A stretch of DNA of 64,000 nt from Diploptera punctata (GCA_030220185.1 JASPKZ010007795.1:3155001-3219000); one strand, 5' to 3'; positions 1 through 11,605 are shown, counted from the first letter of the stretch. The notes: generated by a model not told the origin, from the letters alone. Translations and numbers: made by a program.

Positions 1-32
1 AATATGCCTAGACCCTACGATTACGGGCCTAA

Positions 33-945
33 CTAATTCAATGACGCTATCGAACTTGTATGTAGGCCCTAGGCCTACATAGCCGTGCGGACATAAGCTT
101 CTTTTACACCCTTTATAGGAACTAATGTTTTCCGATCATCCCCTGTGCAATCTACTTTCCTCAAATCACGGTTAATATTATTTTCCCACATCATTCTTGG
201 CCTACCCACTGGGAGCTTTATCTCTGGTTTTCCTACAGGTAGTTTGCATTCCGCTCATTCATTTCCTGTCCATCGCAGTCTATTAGAATTAACTTTCTTA
301 TTAGGGCCCAGGCCTATAAGATCTCGTTTCCCATAAAGATAATATAGGCCATATCACAGTTACGTAGCTGCTCCATTTGCTTGTCTGTCAACTCTCTTTG
401 GTCCAAACATTTTTCTAAGAACTTTATTCTCAAATACTCGTAATCGTTCTCCTTCCTTAAAGTAAGAGTCCATGTTTCGCATCCTTATAAGTTAATGTAA
501 CTGGGAGAATAACGATTTCATATATGTTCAGTTTAGGCCTAATTTTTTTTCAGGAAGTTGGGACGACAAGAGTCCCTATAATGCATAATAGTAAGCTATG
601 CGTTTCCAGAATTTAGTCTAGGTAAGCCCTATGTTTAATTTTTTTGTGCACCTCATTGTTACTTGTAGGCCTAATTATTGTTTATAGGTATTTGAACTCA
701 GTCATTTCTTCAAAATTTACCTAATTTGTCATTAACTGTCCATTTCCTCCATTTCCATTAGGCCTATGTAAGGTAGGCCTATTTAGGCTATATGTGTGTC
801 CGTATAGTCTGTTTAGTTTTATTGATTTTACAGCCAGCCCCAATTTATTAGTGTTACTTAATTGGGTATCCATTGGCCATTCATATCTCCTCGCTATCGC
901 TTAAAAGTATGCCTACATCATCAGCATGAACTAAAAAGATTATCT
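33..945 (-). pseudogene. Degraded RTE-type LINE 3' half
   Basis: This is the 3' part of the same LINE family that recurs at 3656, 26060, 35176 and 52174. Read on the minus strand it starts near the reverse-transcriptase active-site block (the segment matching YADD in better copies lies near 900-930) and runs to the family's 3' end near 33. Many substitutions, indels and several TAGGCCTA insertions break the frame; only short pieces stay open, for example 145-336 in antisense. It is one of the oldest copies of the family here. No target-site duplication was seen, partly because the left end is near the window edge. Confidence 0.75.
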
Positions 946-1424
946 ATGATTAGACTTAAAATTTATTACAATGCCAAATTATGGTTCTGTACCGTGCTGC
1001 TATGTGCCAATAGGCTAAACTAATCTGGTTTTCTTTCAATTTAACCATCGTTTTATAGATTTTGCAGACCTATATGAGTGTCTTATCAAAACTTATTGTT
1101 ATCAGAATCATCATCACCTGCAGAGGATTCAGGTTTAAATCGTGCCTTTCTCCGAAGTTCTTCCCAGGTATTCTTGTTCATTGAATACGACATAGGTTAT
1201 AGCCTATGGCTGTCCTATTATGTAGTAGGGATAAATGTTTCATTAATAACTTATCAATAAAATGTGGATGTAACATATCCCATTTAAATTTAAGAATTTA
1301 TTAAAACATAAACTAAGCGGGTATGATTCCGTGCAGAGGATGAATGGATGTTTTCTTTTTCGTTCCTGAGCTTGGGCCCATTCAGCTTTATTTAATAAAT
1401 GTAGATCTTACTAAGATATTTCCT
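946..1424. other. AT-rich interval, nothing recognised
   Basis: I see no gene, RNA or repeat structure here. Short open frames at 1078-1260 and 1344-1526 have no recognisable motif, and the second overlaps the repeat that follows. Confidence 0.4.
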
Positions 1425-2957
1425 GAGGACTCATGCCGCAAATGGGAGTCAATGACCAATCACATTTCAATGATTTTTTATTTACAACCAATCACAGTCG
1501 TGTTTCGCCTAAAATTTACCAACTAAAGTTTATCATAAGTAATGCCACGAGTGATTTCCAAATTATCGATAAATTCACGACTCACAAAGTGAGGAGTGAA
1601 TTTATCTAAAGAATTTGGAAATCAAGAGTGACATTTGTTAGGACTATTTAACGAATAAAATTAAGCTGTTTACTCACAAATCATTATTTAAATATAGTTA
1701 TTTTAAAATATTTATATATTTAACGTAAACGCCGATGTTTGAAAACACATGAGAAACAATTGGTACGCTTCATTTGCTTCTTTTGTTCGTCACTGCATCC
1801 AGATCATATTATTTATTGCCAAAGGAACGCAATATTGTAAGAATGCACTCTAGTGGAGAAAAATGAAACACATCAAACTGTATATTAATTCATTTCTCAT
1901 GTCCTATGATGTAAATATGACAATTATTTTTTTCTGGGAAAAATACATCTAAGAAAGTGCAAACAGTGGTTTCTTTTTTTGGTGGTGTAATCAATTGCTA
2001 CAAATGTTTTTATATTAACTCCCGCATGCGGTATGTGTCGACATTCATGCACTGTAGCCTATATACAATCTGGTACCCGTATTTCTTGGGTGAGTCAGTG
2101 ACTGCAAAATAATGCTATGACCTATTCAGAATGTTAAAAAGGAGGTGCTTTCTTTATTATGATAAACTTTAGTTGGTAAATTCTAGGCGAAAGACGTCTG
2201 TGATTGGTTGTAAATCAAAAAATCATTGTAACGTGATTGGTCATTGACTCCCATTTGGAGCATGAGTTAAATAGTCATAATAAAGAAAGCACCTCCTTTT
2301 TAACATTGTGAATAGGTCATAGCATTATTTTGCAGTGACTGACCCTCCAAGAAATACGGCTACCAGATTGTATATAGGCCTATATATATATATAGCCTAT
2401 ATGCCTATATAGCATGAATGTCAGCAGAAAGCGCATGCGATAGTTAATATAATAGGCCTAACATTTGTAACAATTGATTGTACCACAAAAAAAAACAGTG
2501 TTTGCACTTTCTTAAACGAATTATTTTCCAGGAAATGACGTTGCAGAAAAATATAGCCTAATTTAGGCTATATATTTACATGATAGGACATCAAATTAAT
2601 TAATACCTATAACGTTAGTTATAAATTTCTCCACTAAGGTGCATTCTTACAATATTGCGATCCTTTGGCAATAAATAATATTATGATCTGGTTGCAGTGG
2701 TGAACAAAGGAAGGAAATGAAGCGTACCAATCGTTTCTCATTTGTTTTCAAACATCGCCGTTTATATTAAATATATAAATATTTTAAAATAACTATAGTT
2801 AAATAATGATTTGTGAGTAAACAGCTTAATTTATTCGTTAAATACTCCTAACAAATGCCACTCTTGATTTCCAAATTCTCTAGATAAATTCACTCCTCAC
2901 TTCGTGAGTCGTGAATGTATCGATAATTTGGAAATCACTCGTGGCATTACTTATGAT
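1425..2957. repeat. Compound inverted-repeat (foldback) element
   Basis: Two long arms, about 1530-2163 and 2272-2957, are reverse complements with scattered differences. The 108-bp spacer between them (2164-2271) is itself the reverse complement of the segment just left of the first arm (1425-1530). The order is therefore A', arm, A, arm'. Outer arm ends carry the repeated word with ccacgagtgatttccaaat. No coding capacity was recognised, so this is probably a non-autonomous DNA element or a rearranged dimer of one. A partial sibling lies at 5008-5690. The superfamily is unknown. Confidence 0.85.
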
Positions 2958-3563
2958 AAAGTCCAGAAATACAATAATAATATTTTTCATTTACAATAGG
3001 CCCTATTGTTTTATTATGAGAGGCTTATTAATGTTCAGTTTTGTAATTAATAATAGGCTATTCACAAAGGTAATCTATAAGCACAGGTCCCTTAAATTGA
3101 TTGATTGTGCTTCTAAAATCAGTTCCATGATCAAAAGTCCATTAATAATAAAAATCATAATCACCAGCATCACCACGATCACATATGTAACCATCCGTTT
3201 CATCAGTTACATCTATAGAATCGGATCTCTTCCTCCGGCAGGATCAAAAAATGATGTAGGCCTATTTAGATTCCGGTCTGTCAATAGTACTAGCCTTACT
3301 TTTGGCGATTTTTTTATTACTTTTTGTTGAATAAAGTTGCAGTGTGATGGAATTTTGAGAAATAGCTCTTGTGCATTATTCCATTTTGCATAGGCCTACT
3401 TTAATTTTAATTATTTATTAAAAGGACCTGCCGGTTGAAGAAATTCCAAGAAAAAATGAATAAAAATAAATGTAGACCTATTCATCAATAGTGTACTTGT
3501 AGTACATGGTTAGGAGAGTCACGTTTTGCACTCTAATCCATTTAATCAATCCACACGATCTTC
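2958..3563. other. Interval without recognised gene
   Basis: AT-rich sequence. An open frame at 2911-3330 starts inside the repeat arm, has low-complexity composition and no motif I recognise, so I do not call it a gene. Confidence 0.4.
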
Positions 3564-4620
3564 GGGGCGCGCCATAGCGTTGTTAGTTAAGGACATTCGC
3601 TACAAGCCGGATGATAGGGAAGTTCGAGTCCCGGTGGATTCAGAATTTATATACTTACTCTTACTTACTTACTCACTGGCACTATCGAACCCGTAGGTTC
3701 ATGGCCGCGCGGACATAAGCTCTCCATTCATCCCTATCCTGAGCTAATACTTTCCAATCATTCCCTGTATAAACTACTTCCCTCAAATCATAGTTAAATG
3801 TTATTCTCCCACCTCATTCTTGGTCTACCAACTGGGCGTTTTCCCTCTGGCTTTCCTACAAGAAGCTTCTATGCAAGTCTTTCATTCCCCATACGTGCAA
3901 CATGTCCTGCCCAACGCAGTCTACGAGACTTAACTGTTCTTATTATATCTGGCTTCCTATAAAGACCATGTAGTTCGTTGTTATGTAGTCTTCTCCATTC
4001 ACCTGTCTGTTCATCTCTCTTTGGTCCAAAAATTTTCCTAAGTACTTTATTCTCAAATACTTGTAATCTCCTTTCCTCCCTTAAAGTAAGAGTCCATGTT
4101 TCGCACCCATATAATATAACTGGTAGAATAATAGTTTTATATATTTTCAGTTTAACGTTTTTTGAAAGGAGTTGGGATATCAAGAGTCTCTGCAATGCAT
4201 AATAGCAAGCATTTCCAGAATTGAGCCTATGTTTAATTTCTTTGTGCATCTCATTCCTATTTGTGATTATTGTTCCTAGGTATTTGAATTCAGCCACTTC
4301 CTCAAAATTTCCCTCATTTGTCATTAGCTGTCCATTTCCATTATATAATGAATTTCTACATGTGACCATATATTTAGTTTTGTTGATATTTACTTCCAGT
4401 CCTAATTTCTTAGTGTTACTCAATAGTGTGTGCGTGTTGGCCTTTAGTGTCTCCTCGCTATCGGCCAATAATTCAGAATTTATATACTGGCTTTAATCGT
4501 CAGGTGGCACCATTGCCCTGGACCAACCTAGCCTCTAATGAAAGTGAGTACAAGACTTTTGTTCTGGGGATAAAGAAGGGCATCACATAGATCTGAAACC
4601 TGGCTTGCTCAGACGTATAG
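3564..4620 (+). mobile_element. SINE-A copy split by an RTE LINE
   Basis: The tRNA-like head (3564 to about 3637, with the box-B-like word gttcgagtcccgg) starts a SINE-A copy. The body resumes at 4489 with the family sequence seen whole at 15358 and 55466 (gtggcaccattgccctgg, then the ctctaatgaaagtgagtac block). Between them sits the LINE of 3656-4470, flanked by an 18-bp duplication of SINE sequence. The SINE is diverged and its 3' end, near 4620, is uncertain. Confidence 0.8.
3656..4470 (-). pseudogene. RTE-type LINE, 5'-truncated, with 18-bp TSD
   Basis: The minus strand encodes the end of the reverse transcriptase and the C-terminal region over about 199 residues (3869-4468). Visible landmarks are LADSEE just after the active site, LEVNINKTKYMVT, YLGTIITN, ILYGCETWTL and the C-terminal RRLRWAGHVARMGNER. 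The YADD box itself is lost to truncation. The 3' end carries a gtaagtaagtaa-like tail. The duplication attcagaatttatatact at 3638-3655 and 4471-4488 marks the insertion by target-primed reverse transcription. A frame break occurs near 3865 before the C-terminal end. Non-autonomous and inactive. Confidence 0.93.
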
Positions 4621-5007
4621 GCCTAATGTAATCACTTTATTTTTACCCTGATCGTCCTTCTTTACTTTGCTGAAGTCTTTTATAAATTGAAACAAAATCT
4701 TCTTGGGTCATCTTTACTTTAAACTTTCTATTTGCTCTTGGTATTGCAGAGCTCCATTCTTCAGGTAGACCTACAAATCTTAAGCTACTTTTTTTTTATA
4801 ATTTTCAGTTACTCCAAAATCTTTATAGGCCTAACACTTCATGAGTGAATATCCTGGCTCAAATTATCTGTGTTACGTACTTATACACCTCAAAGGCGTG
4901 GACTTTCTCAATAATAGAAGTTACAAGTTGATATTGTGAAAAGAGGCCTATTTACAGCGTGTTTGTTCTTATATTGCTCACCAGATGAAGATTAATTAGT
5001 GTGGGCT
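4621..5007. other. Interval without recognised gene
   Basis: AT-rich, with a few TAGGCCTA words. No coding or structural signal recognised. Confidence 0.35.
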
Positions 5008-5690
5008 TATCATAAGTAATGCCACGAGTGATTTCCAAATTATCGATAAATTCACGACTCACGAAGTGAGGAGTGAATTTATCTAGAGAATTTGGAAATC
5101 AAGAGTGGCATTTGTTAGGACTATTTAACGAATAAAATAAAGCTGTTTACTCACAAATCATTATTTAACTACAGTTATTTAAAAATATTTTTATATTTAA
5201 AGTAAACGGTGATGTTTGAAAACTAATGAGAAACGATAGGTAGCCTACGCTTCTACTGCTTTTTCTTTTGTTATCACTGCAACCAGATCATACTATTTAT
5301 TGCCAAAGGAACGCAATATTGTAAGAATGCTCTCTAGTGGAGAAAAAATGAAACACATCAATCTGTATATTAATTCATTTTTGATGTCGTATACATTTAA
5401 GAAAGTGCAAACAGTGGTTTCTTTTTTTGGTGGTATAATCAATTGCTACAAATGTTGACATGTAAGCACTATTATATACAATCTGGTAGCCGTATTTGTT
5501 ATAGGCTCAGTCACTGCAAAATAACGGTCAGACCTGTTCAGAATATTAAAAAGGAGGAGCTTTGCTTAATATATGATAATCCTAACGTTGATAATTATTT
5601 CGTGAAACACGTCTCTGATTGGTTGTAATACAGAAATCATTGAAACGTGATTGGTCATTGACTCCCATTTGGGGCATGAGTTAAATAGTC
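5008..5690 (+). repeat. Partial sibling of the 1425-2957 element
   Basis: This segment matches the left arm of the element at 1530-2163 and then its spacer A (to about 5690) in the same order. The inverted partner arm and the A' copy are missing. Differences are scattered substitutions and small indels; the segment between the words corresponding to 1900 and 1940 is shorter. The copy shows that arm plus A is the natural unit, about 690 bp. Confidence 0.85.
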
Positions 5691-5731
5691 AACATAATAA
5701 AACAAACAATTTTGATAAATATGTTATGACA

Positions 5732-5856
5732 TAAATTAATGAGTCATTTTAACATCTTACCTCATATTTCATGTTTTTTCAAACACGGTAACTATAGTTT
5801 TCAAATGATCTTGATGAATGAAATGAGGTAAGATGTTAAAATGACTCATTAATTTA
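5732..5856. repeat. 34-bp perfect inverted repeat, 57-bp loop
   Basis: The 34 bases at 5732-5765 are the exact reverse complement of 5823-5856 (core aatgagtcattttaacatct). It lies about 40 bp past the sibling foldback copy. It could be the terminal inverted repeats of a tiny MITE; no clear target duplication was found. Confidence 0.85.
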
Positions 5857-6910
5857 TTAATAAGAACCTCATAATGTGTTTCCCAATTTTAACTTTGAAT
5901 GTTATGACATGTTTGAATTCGCATTAAAATGAGAAAAAATACACTTACGAGAGTCTAAAGTATCTGTCATTTTTATGTTGTAGGGCCTACATTTTATTCT
6001 GAAGATATGTTGTCTGTTCCATGCAAGCAGTGCTATTCCAGAAAATAACTTTGCAATTACACTAGTTTTCCTCGAGCGGCAAACTGATTTTTTGAAAGTA
6101 GCTAAAAAATTTCCATCATAGGCCTATATTAACATTAAACAATTGAATTATGTCTTGAGGAATTTGTATAGGCTACAATAGATGGATACATTCATTTTCA
6201 AAATATAGTACTCACTCAATTTGTTTAAAAAACCACTTAAACTAATTTACCTCGATCGCACTTATTAGGGCCTATCGTCCTATGTAATACTCTGAATACT
6301 ATAGGCCTAAACATTATAGGTTTACTCTATATTTTCTTGTTTACAGTTGTATGAGATTATCAAACGGTCTACACGATATTCTTATTTTAATTCGTAATAA
6401 AACTGAAAGCCTGTATTATCAAATGCCATGTAGGCTAGGTTTTTAGGCTAATTAATACATTTAACTATTATTTAACAGTTAAATCAATTACTGCTGCTTT
6501 ACTTAGATACATATGGCCTAATGTAGCTCACTATCATGTAGTTTTCTCCATTCACCTGTCTGTGCATCTTTTTTTTTTGCCCAAAAATTTTATTCAACTA
6601 AGACTAGGTCTACTTATTATAGCCTGTAATAGAATTGAAGATAGGAAACAAAATACCTAATTGAAGTTCTTATTTCTGATAGGCCTATATAGCCTACTGT
6701 AGCCAATATTTCCTTATTGATTTCCAATTTTTCTGTCCCTCAATTTCATTAGGGCCTACGGTGCCCGAAAAATTGCATGTTTTCACTGCATTCTCGACCC
6801 TTCCTAAAAAGTCACAACACGCCACTCTCCCACAATCCGACCTGAGAAATTTCTCCGACTGCAATTGTAATAGATCATATTATATAGGCTACTGAAGAAA
6901 AAAAAGTAAA
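5857..6910. other. Interval without recognised gene
   Basis: AT-rich sequence with many TAGGCCTA-like words. At 6533-6600 a short stretch (ttctccattcacctgtctgt) matches the RTE C-terminal region and may be a scrap of that LINE. Nothing else recognised. Confidence 0.4.
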
Positions 6911-7210
6911 GAAGTGATCCCACTAAGGCCATACGAGACCCTTGGGTTTGTAGGAGGTTGAGTCTCCCACTTTTTCTAGACAATCGGTACTCGGTATCAG
7001 CAGGGTTGTCAGCCTTGCGTGACGACTGCCTATAATTACCCCCAGAGCAAGTATTTGGTACTCATTTCCGTTAGAGGCTGAATCTACCCCAGGGGCATGG
7101 TGCCACCAGAATTGAAAAATTCTGTTCCCACCGGTCAGTCAATGACCCTCATGATTCAGGTTTGTAGCGTAGGCCTATTATGTTAACCAATTACGCTACG
7201 GCGTGCCCCC
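6911..7210 (-). mobile_element. SINE-A copy, diverged
   Basis: A tRNA-derived SINE on the minus strand. The 3' end (gatcccactaaggcc) lies at the left and the tRNA-like head, with acgctacggcgtgccccc, at the right. The central block ttccgttagaggctgaatc matches the other copies. It is more diverged than the copies at 32453 and 55466. It ends next to the 3' end of the RTE fragment at 7217. Confidence 0.85.
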
Positions 7211-7216
7211 GTATAG

Positions 7217-7843
7217 GCCTTACTTACTTACTTACTCACTGGCACTATCGAACCCGAAGGTTCATGGCCGCGCGGACATAAGCTCTCCATACATCCCTAT
7301 CCTGAGCCAATGCTTTCCAATCATTCCCTGTATAATCTACTTCCCTCAAATCATAGTTAATGTTGTTCTCCCACCTCATTCTTGGTCTACCAACTGGGCG
7401 TTTTCCCTCTGGCTTTCCTACAAGAAGCTTCCATGCATGTCTTTCATTCCCCATACGCGCAACATGTCCTGCCCATCGCAGTCTACGAGACTTAACTGTT
7501 CTTATTATATCTGGCTTCCTATAAAGACCATGTAGTTCATTGTTATGTAGTCTTCTCCATTCACCTGTCTGTTCATCTCTCTTTGGTCCAAAAATTTTCC
7601 TAGAAACTTTATTCTCAAATACTCGTAATCTCCTTTCCTCCCTTAAAGTAATAGTCCATGTTTCGCACCCATATAATATAACTGGTAGAATAATAGTTTT
7701 ATATATTTTCAGCTTAACGTTTTTTGAAAGGAGTTGGGACATCAAAAGTCTCTGCAATGCATAATAGCATGCATTTCCAGAATTGAGCCTATGTTTAATT
7801 TCTTTTTGCATCTCATTCCTATTTGTGATTATTGTTCCTAGGT
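7217..7843 (-). pseudogene. RTE-type LINE 3' end, open for 188 codons
   Basis: A 5'-truncated copy on the minus strand, open from 7811 to 7245. Landmarks in order are KEIKHRLNSGNACYYALQRL, ILYGCETWT, IFGPKRDEQTGEWRRLHNNE, RRLRWAGHVARMGNERHAW and GKRPVGRPRMRWENNINYDL, ending MNLRVR. That makes it one of the best-preserved C-termini of the family here. The tail is (GTAA)n in the sense direction. No reverse-transcriptase catalytic part remains. I found no convincing target duplication. Confidence 0.9.
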
Positions 7844-8462
7844 ATTGATTAGAACTAAATAATCACGGTCAGTCAACTGGAGTGGTCTATCTCGTAGATT
7901 TGGCTTGAGGCTAATTAACTCACAAGTTTGTTAAGAAACACTCAGTACGGCATCGGTATAGCCTATGAGGCGGGTCAATCCAGAACTTGCCTTATCTACT
8001 ACGCCCATAAGTCAATTCACAGGAAAAGCGAAAAAAAAAACTTATTCTTATAATACTGAGTTAGACATCTTAATATTTTGACTAATAGTTCATACTTTGA
8101 TCTACTCTTGTTAATAGAACGTTAGTTATAACACTATATTTTGAATAAAACTGGTTTTAGAGCGACAGAAGAGAAATTGGTTCATTTTAGAGCGACAAAT
8201 GGAACAAAACATAATATATGCCTATTTAGTCGTTTTTGGCGCTATGAATATTTCGGCTTGAAAACAACAATATTTTAGGGACATTATTACACATCCAAGT
8301 TAACTGTTCACGGGCGGAGGGGAAGAGTTTTAGCGCTAGAGTGTCGCCGATCTACTGAATCTGTGGAAGGGATGTAGGAGAAAACTGTACATCCGATCAC
8401 GTATTGAAATTTTTCAACTTCAAATGTGGGGGGAGAATCCCTAAACACGTGTGAAAGATCTT
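7844..8462. other. Interval without recognised gene
   Basis: No repeat family or gene recognised. Composition is less AT-rich near 8280-8400. Confidence 0.35.
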
Positions 8463-8795
8463 AACATGGTTGTCAAATTAGTCATTTAAGCACAGAACGC
8501 TCAAGCGGTCGGATCATTTAAAATCGCAGTATTTGTCGTCTCTCTGTTACCAGCCTGACAATAAATCACAAGTGGCAACATGCAATGAGAAGGGCTAGGA
8601 AGGGACAGCTCATTCCTAGGCGTAACCCCAAAAGTAACAGGGTTGTCAAGTTAGTCATTCTGCCACTGACCGCGCAGAACGACGGATCATTAAAATGCAT
8701 AGTATTTGTCAGCTCTCTACCTGCCAATCAAATAACATAATTCAAAGGACAGGAAGTGGTAACATAGTAAGGGGTAGAAAGAGAAAGACAGTTTG
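8463..8795 (+). repeat. Diverged tandem duplication, about 173-bp period
   Basis: Two adjacent related segments, 8463 to about 8635 and about 8636-8795, share ggttgtcaa(a/g)ttagtcatt, then the word cggatcatt followed by agtatttgtc, then a purine-rich end (agaagggctaggaag / aaggggtagaaagag). They differ at many sites, so the duplication is old. Function unknown. Confidence 0.7.
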
Positions 8796-9973
8796 TTAGT
8801 TAACATATTTTCCGCCTGCACAAAACACTTGGATGGGTAATACTTTACATAATTTTATTGAAAAGACCACAAAGAGAAAATAAGTACGATTTAAGCTCTG
8901 TAGCCCAATGAATATTCAGGTTTTAAGCACATGAACACAATATCGTTTTATCTCACAATGTTAAACTGTCATAACAACATTAGGCTATAATTAAAAACGT
9001 TCTGATACAGAATACAAAATATAGCCTACAAGGTTTCAAACAATCAAATAGGTTTATGTAATACACAAATAGGCCTATATTAACGTTAGTAACTAATCTA
9101 CAATTCACTTCACAACCATTACATTCCTAATCTAAATTACAGTCTTAAAATTTGATTCCTGTTCGTCAAATCCTTCACAAAGAATTTATTATTCAAGAGA
9201 AATGCTGCCTTTCTCAGGTGAGACTTTCTCGAATAAACTCTTATAAAAATCAAGCTACTTATTCCTTTCCCAGTCTACCCCAAAATGTTTTCTAGCAAAT
9301 TTTTTACATCCTTCACTTTAGCGGGATTTAGGACTAATCTTGGTAATTCTACAGGAGGCACGTGATGGTTAATTGTATTGTTGTATGGAACAATAAGTAG
9401 AGCCTACAATGGATAAGACAAGTTATGGAATAACACTGCATTTTTCGATGCAGATTTCTGCCAGAAAATATCACTTTTGACACAATTACTTGCGATATAA
9501 TATTGCACGCATAACAAAGAATACAAGGGTACCTCCAACTTAATATTTGTAAAAAATGGATAGGGCCTAAGGCACGTTTCGGAATTACCCGCCTTATATG
9601 ATGGGACCATTTCCATGACAACAGCATAAGCACATGGATATGGAATTTGGTAGGCTACTTGGTAGGCCTATAGGCCTACCTATCGGGACTGGAAAATGAA
9701 ATCAGTAAGTATCGAATTCTAAAGATATAAATAAATGATTTCAAAACTTTATGAAATTATAAGCAGATCAATGAAAATAATAATTTTATTTTTTTGCTAG
9801 GGTACAAACATTCCTACAGAGAGTAATTTCAATTTAAAGGGCCATTCATATAGGCTTAACAGAAGTTACCGTAAACATGGCGTGAACATGAGAGTTCGAG
9901 GCTCGCGATTCTCTCAAAACGAGGACGGAGAAGTTTATAACTTGTTAGTAAGTCGATACATTGACTAGTAAAA
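8796..9973. other. Interval without recognised gene
   Basis: Open frames at 9349-9633 and 9856-10044 (minus) lack recognisable motifs. A local cluster of the palindromic octamer lies at 9660-9680, where two TAGGCCTA words are almost fused. Confidence 0.4.
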
Positions 9974-10268
9974 AGGTAAAGTGATCCCACTACAGGAGGC
10001 CCTTGGGGTAGTAGGAGGTTAAGGCTTACACTTTTTCTTGACAATCGGCACTTGATGTCAGCCGGGTTGTCAGCCCTGCGTGACGGCCGCCTTTACCCCA
10101 GAACAAGCGTCTGGTACTCATTTCAGTTAGAGGCTGAGTCGACCCCAGGGCCATAGTGCCGCCAGAAGGTTTGGGTCAGTTTAAAAATCCTGACCCAAAC
10201 CGGGACTCGAACCCTCGACCTTCCGGCTTGTAGCGCAGTGTCTTAACCACTACGCTACGGCGTGCCCC
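9974..10268 (-). mobile_element. SINE-A copy, near full length
   Basis: A tRNA-derived SINE, minus strand. Reading the minus strand from 10268: gggggcacgccgtagcgtag (box-A-like region), then a box-B-like ggttcgagtcccgg, the conserved body, and a 3' end with gtagtgggatcac. About 295 bp, the usual family length. Confidence 0.92.
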
Positions 10269-10419
10269 CCACATTGACTAGTTTATATTACAAATTCTTG
10301 TATCTTGTATCTCCATTTGTAAATATGCACGTTCTAATTATACGAAAATGAAAGTTGAAGACTAACAATAAACATAGCCCTCAAGAATGTACCGGTATGC
10401 TTTATTTAAAAATATCAGT

Positions 10420-10422
10420 ACA

Positions 10423-10490
<68 letters not shown>

Positions 10491-10821
10491 TCACTGACAC
10501 TATCGAATCCTTGGTTTATGGCCGAGCGGATATAAACTCTCCATAAATCCCTATCATGAGCTAAAGTTTTCCAATCATACCCTGTCTAATCTACTTCCTT
10601 AAATCATGGTTAATGTTATTCTCCCACCTCATTCTTGGTCTGTAAACTATGCGTTTTCTCTCGAGTTTTGCTACAAGAAGCTTCCATGCCCCTCTTTCAT
10701 TCCCTATTCTTGCCACATGCCCTGCCCATCGCAGTTTACGAGATTTAACTATTATTATATCTGATTTCCCATAATGATCATTTAGCTTACTGTTATGTAG
10801 TCTTCTCCATTAGCTTGTCTT

Positions 10822-10906
<85 letters not shown>

Positions 10907-10941
10907 GTAGCATTAATAATAATAATAATAATAATAATTAT

Positions 10942-11000
<59 letters not shown>
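10420..11000. repeat. (AAT)n arrays flanking a LINE scrap
   Basis: Uninterrupted AAT runs lie at about 10422-10487 and 10828-11000, the latter with a small inverted joint (AAT changing to ATT) near 10938. The LINE piece of 10488-10820 sits between them. Low-complexity open frames here (poly-Asn, poly-Ile) are artefacts of the repeat. Confidence 0.97.
10488..10820 (-). pseudogene. RTE-type LINE 3' scrap inside AAT array
   Basis: The minus strand matches the C-terminal end of the RTE family: the word ttcactgacactatcgaatc is the 3' end, followed by the RPxxRxRWENN-coding region and the region near RRLRWAGHVA. Heavily substituted and truncated near 10820. It abuts (AAT)n on both sides. Confidence 0.85.
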
Positions 11001-11002
<2 letters not shown>

Positions 11003-11311
11003 CACTGGACAACATTGAAACTTGCACCTGACAAAAATTATATGTTTCTAACGTATTTTTATACGCTTTATATTAGCTTGCCCTGTATCTATCTATGTAA
11101 CGGACCTGCATCTCTGTAACGGAATCTTTGAACACGATTTTCACCCACTTAAAAGCATTGGATCGACTTGAAACTTTGTATACGTGTAAAGGATCCATAA
11201 CAATACAATAATTATATTTTTTTCTAAAGTCCTTGCCAGAATCATTAGAAAAAATAATAAAAACCGGTATAATAGCCTAGGTTGTGGACTAATCGACTTT
11301 TTTAGTCAATC
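11001..11311. other. Interval without recognised gene
   Basis: Contains cttgcccctgta-like and purine-rich stretches but no gene or repeat that I recognise. Confidence 0.3.
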
Positions 11312-11402
11312 GTTGTAAGAGCTCGGTTGGTAGAGTGGTGGACTGTAGTGGTATATCATTTCAGTAATCCATAGGTTACTGGTTCAAATCCGGCCCGGAG
11401 GA
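11312..11402 (+). tRNA. tRNA-Tyr(GTA)-like gene with 18-nt intron, probably a pseudogene
   Basis: The D arm (gctcggttggtagagt, 11321-11336), anticodon arm with GTA at 11345-11347, and T arm with ggttcaaatcc (11381-11391) match metazoan tRNA-Tyr. An 18-nt intron (11349-11366) sits one base after the anticodon, the standard place for tRNA-Tyr introns. The 3' acceptor strand ccggagg plus A is close to the usual form. The 5' strand (gttgtaa, 11312-11318) pairs badly with it, which argues against function. It could also be the head of a tRNA-Tyr-derived repeat, but no SINE body follows. Confidence 0.75.
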
Positions 11403-11475
11403 TTCTTTTTAGAAGAGTATTAGGCCTAAGCAATTAAATTTTCATGGGATTCCGGTTTCTGACAATCAATTAAAC

Positions 11476-11605
11476 TAAAAATTAAAACAATAAATAATAG
11501 TTTAAAAAACTAAAACAACACGCTTTGTTAGAAAACCAAACTAAAAAAATAAATAATAGTTTAAAAAAAACTAAAACAACACGCTTTATTAGAAAACCGA
11601 ACTAA
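11476..11605. repeat. Short direct repeat, about 70-bp period
   Basis: Two neighbouring copies of a unit containing aataaataatagtttaaaa, actaaaacaacacgcttt and ttagaaaacc lie at about 11485-11535 and 11549-11600. The second copy is the start of the left arm of the outer foldback element. Confidence 0.75.

Noticed and set aside
2911..3330. 139-codon plus-strand open frame
   Set aside because: It begins inside the inverted-repeat arm and has no motif.
10810..11034. Long poly-Ile/poly-Asn open frames in AAT arrays (also 17822-18163, 18179-18433, 57013-57246)
   Set aside because: They are translations of the microsatellite and carry no independent coding signal.
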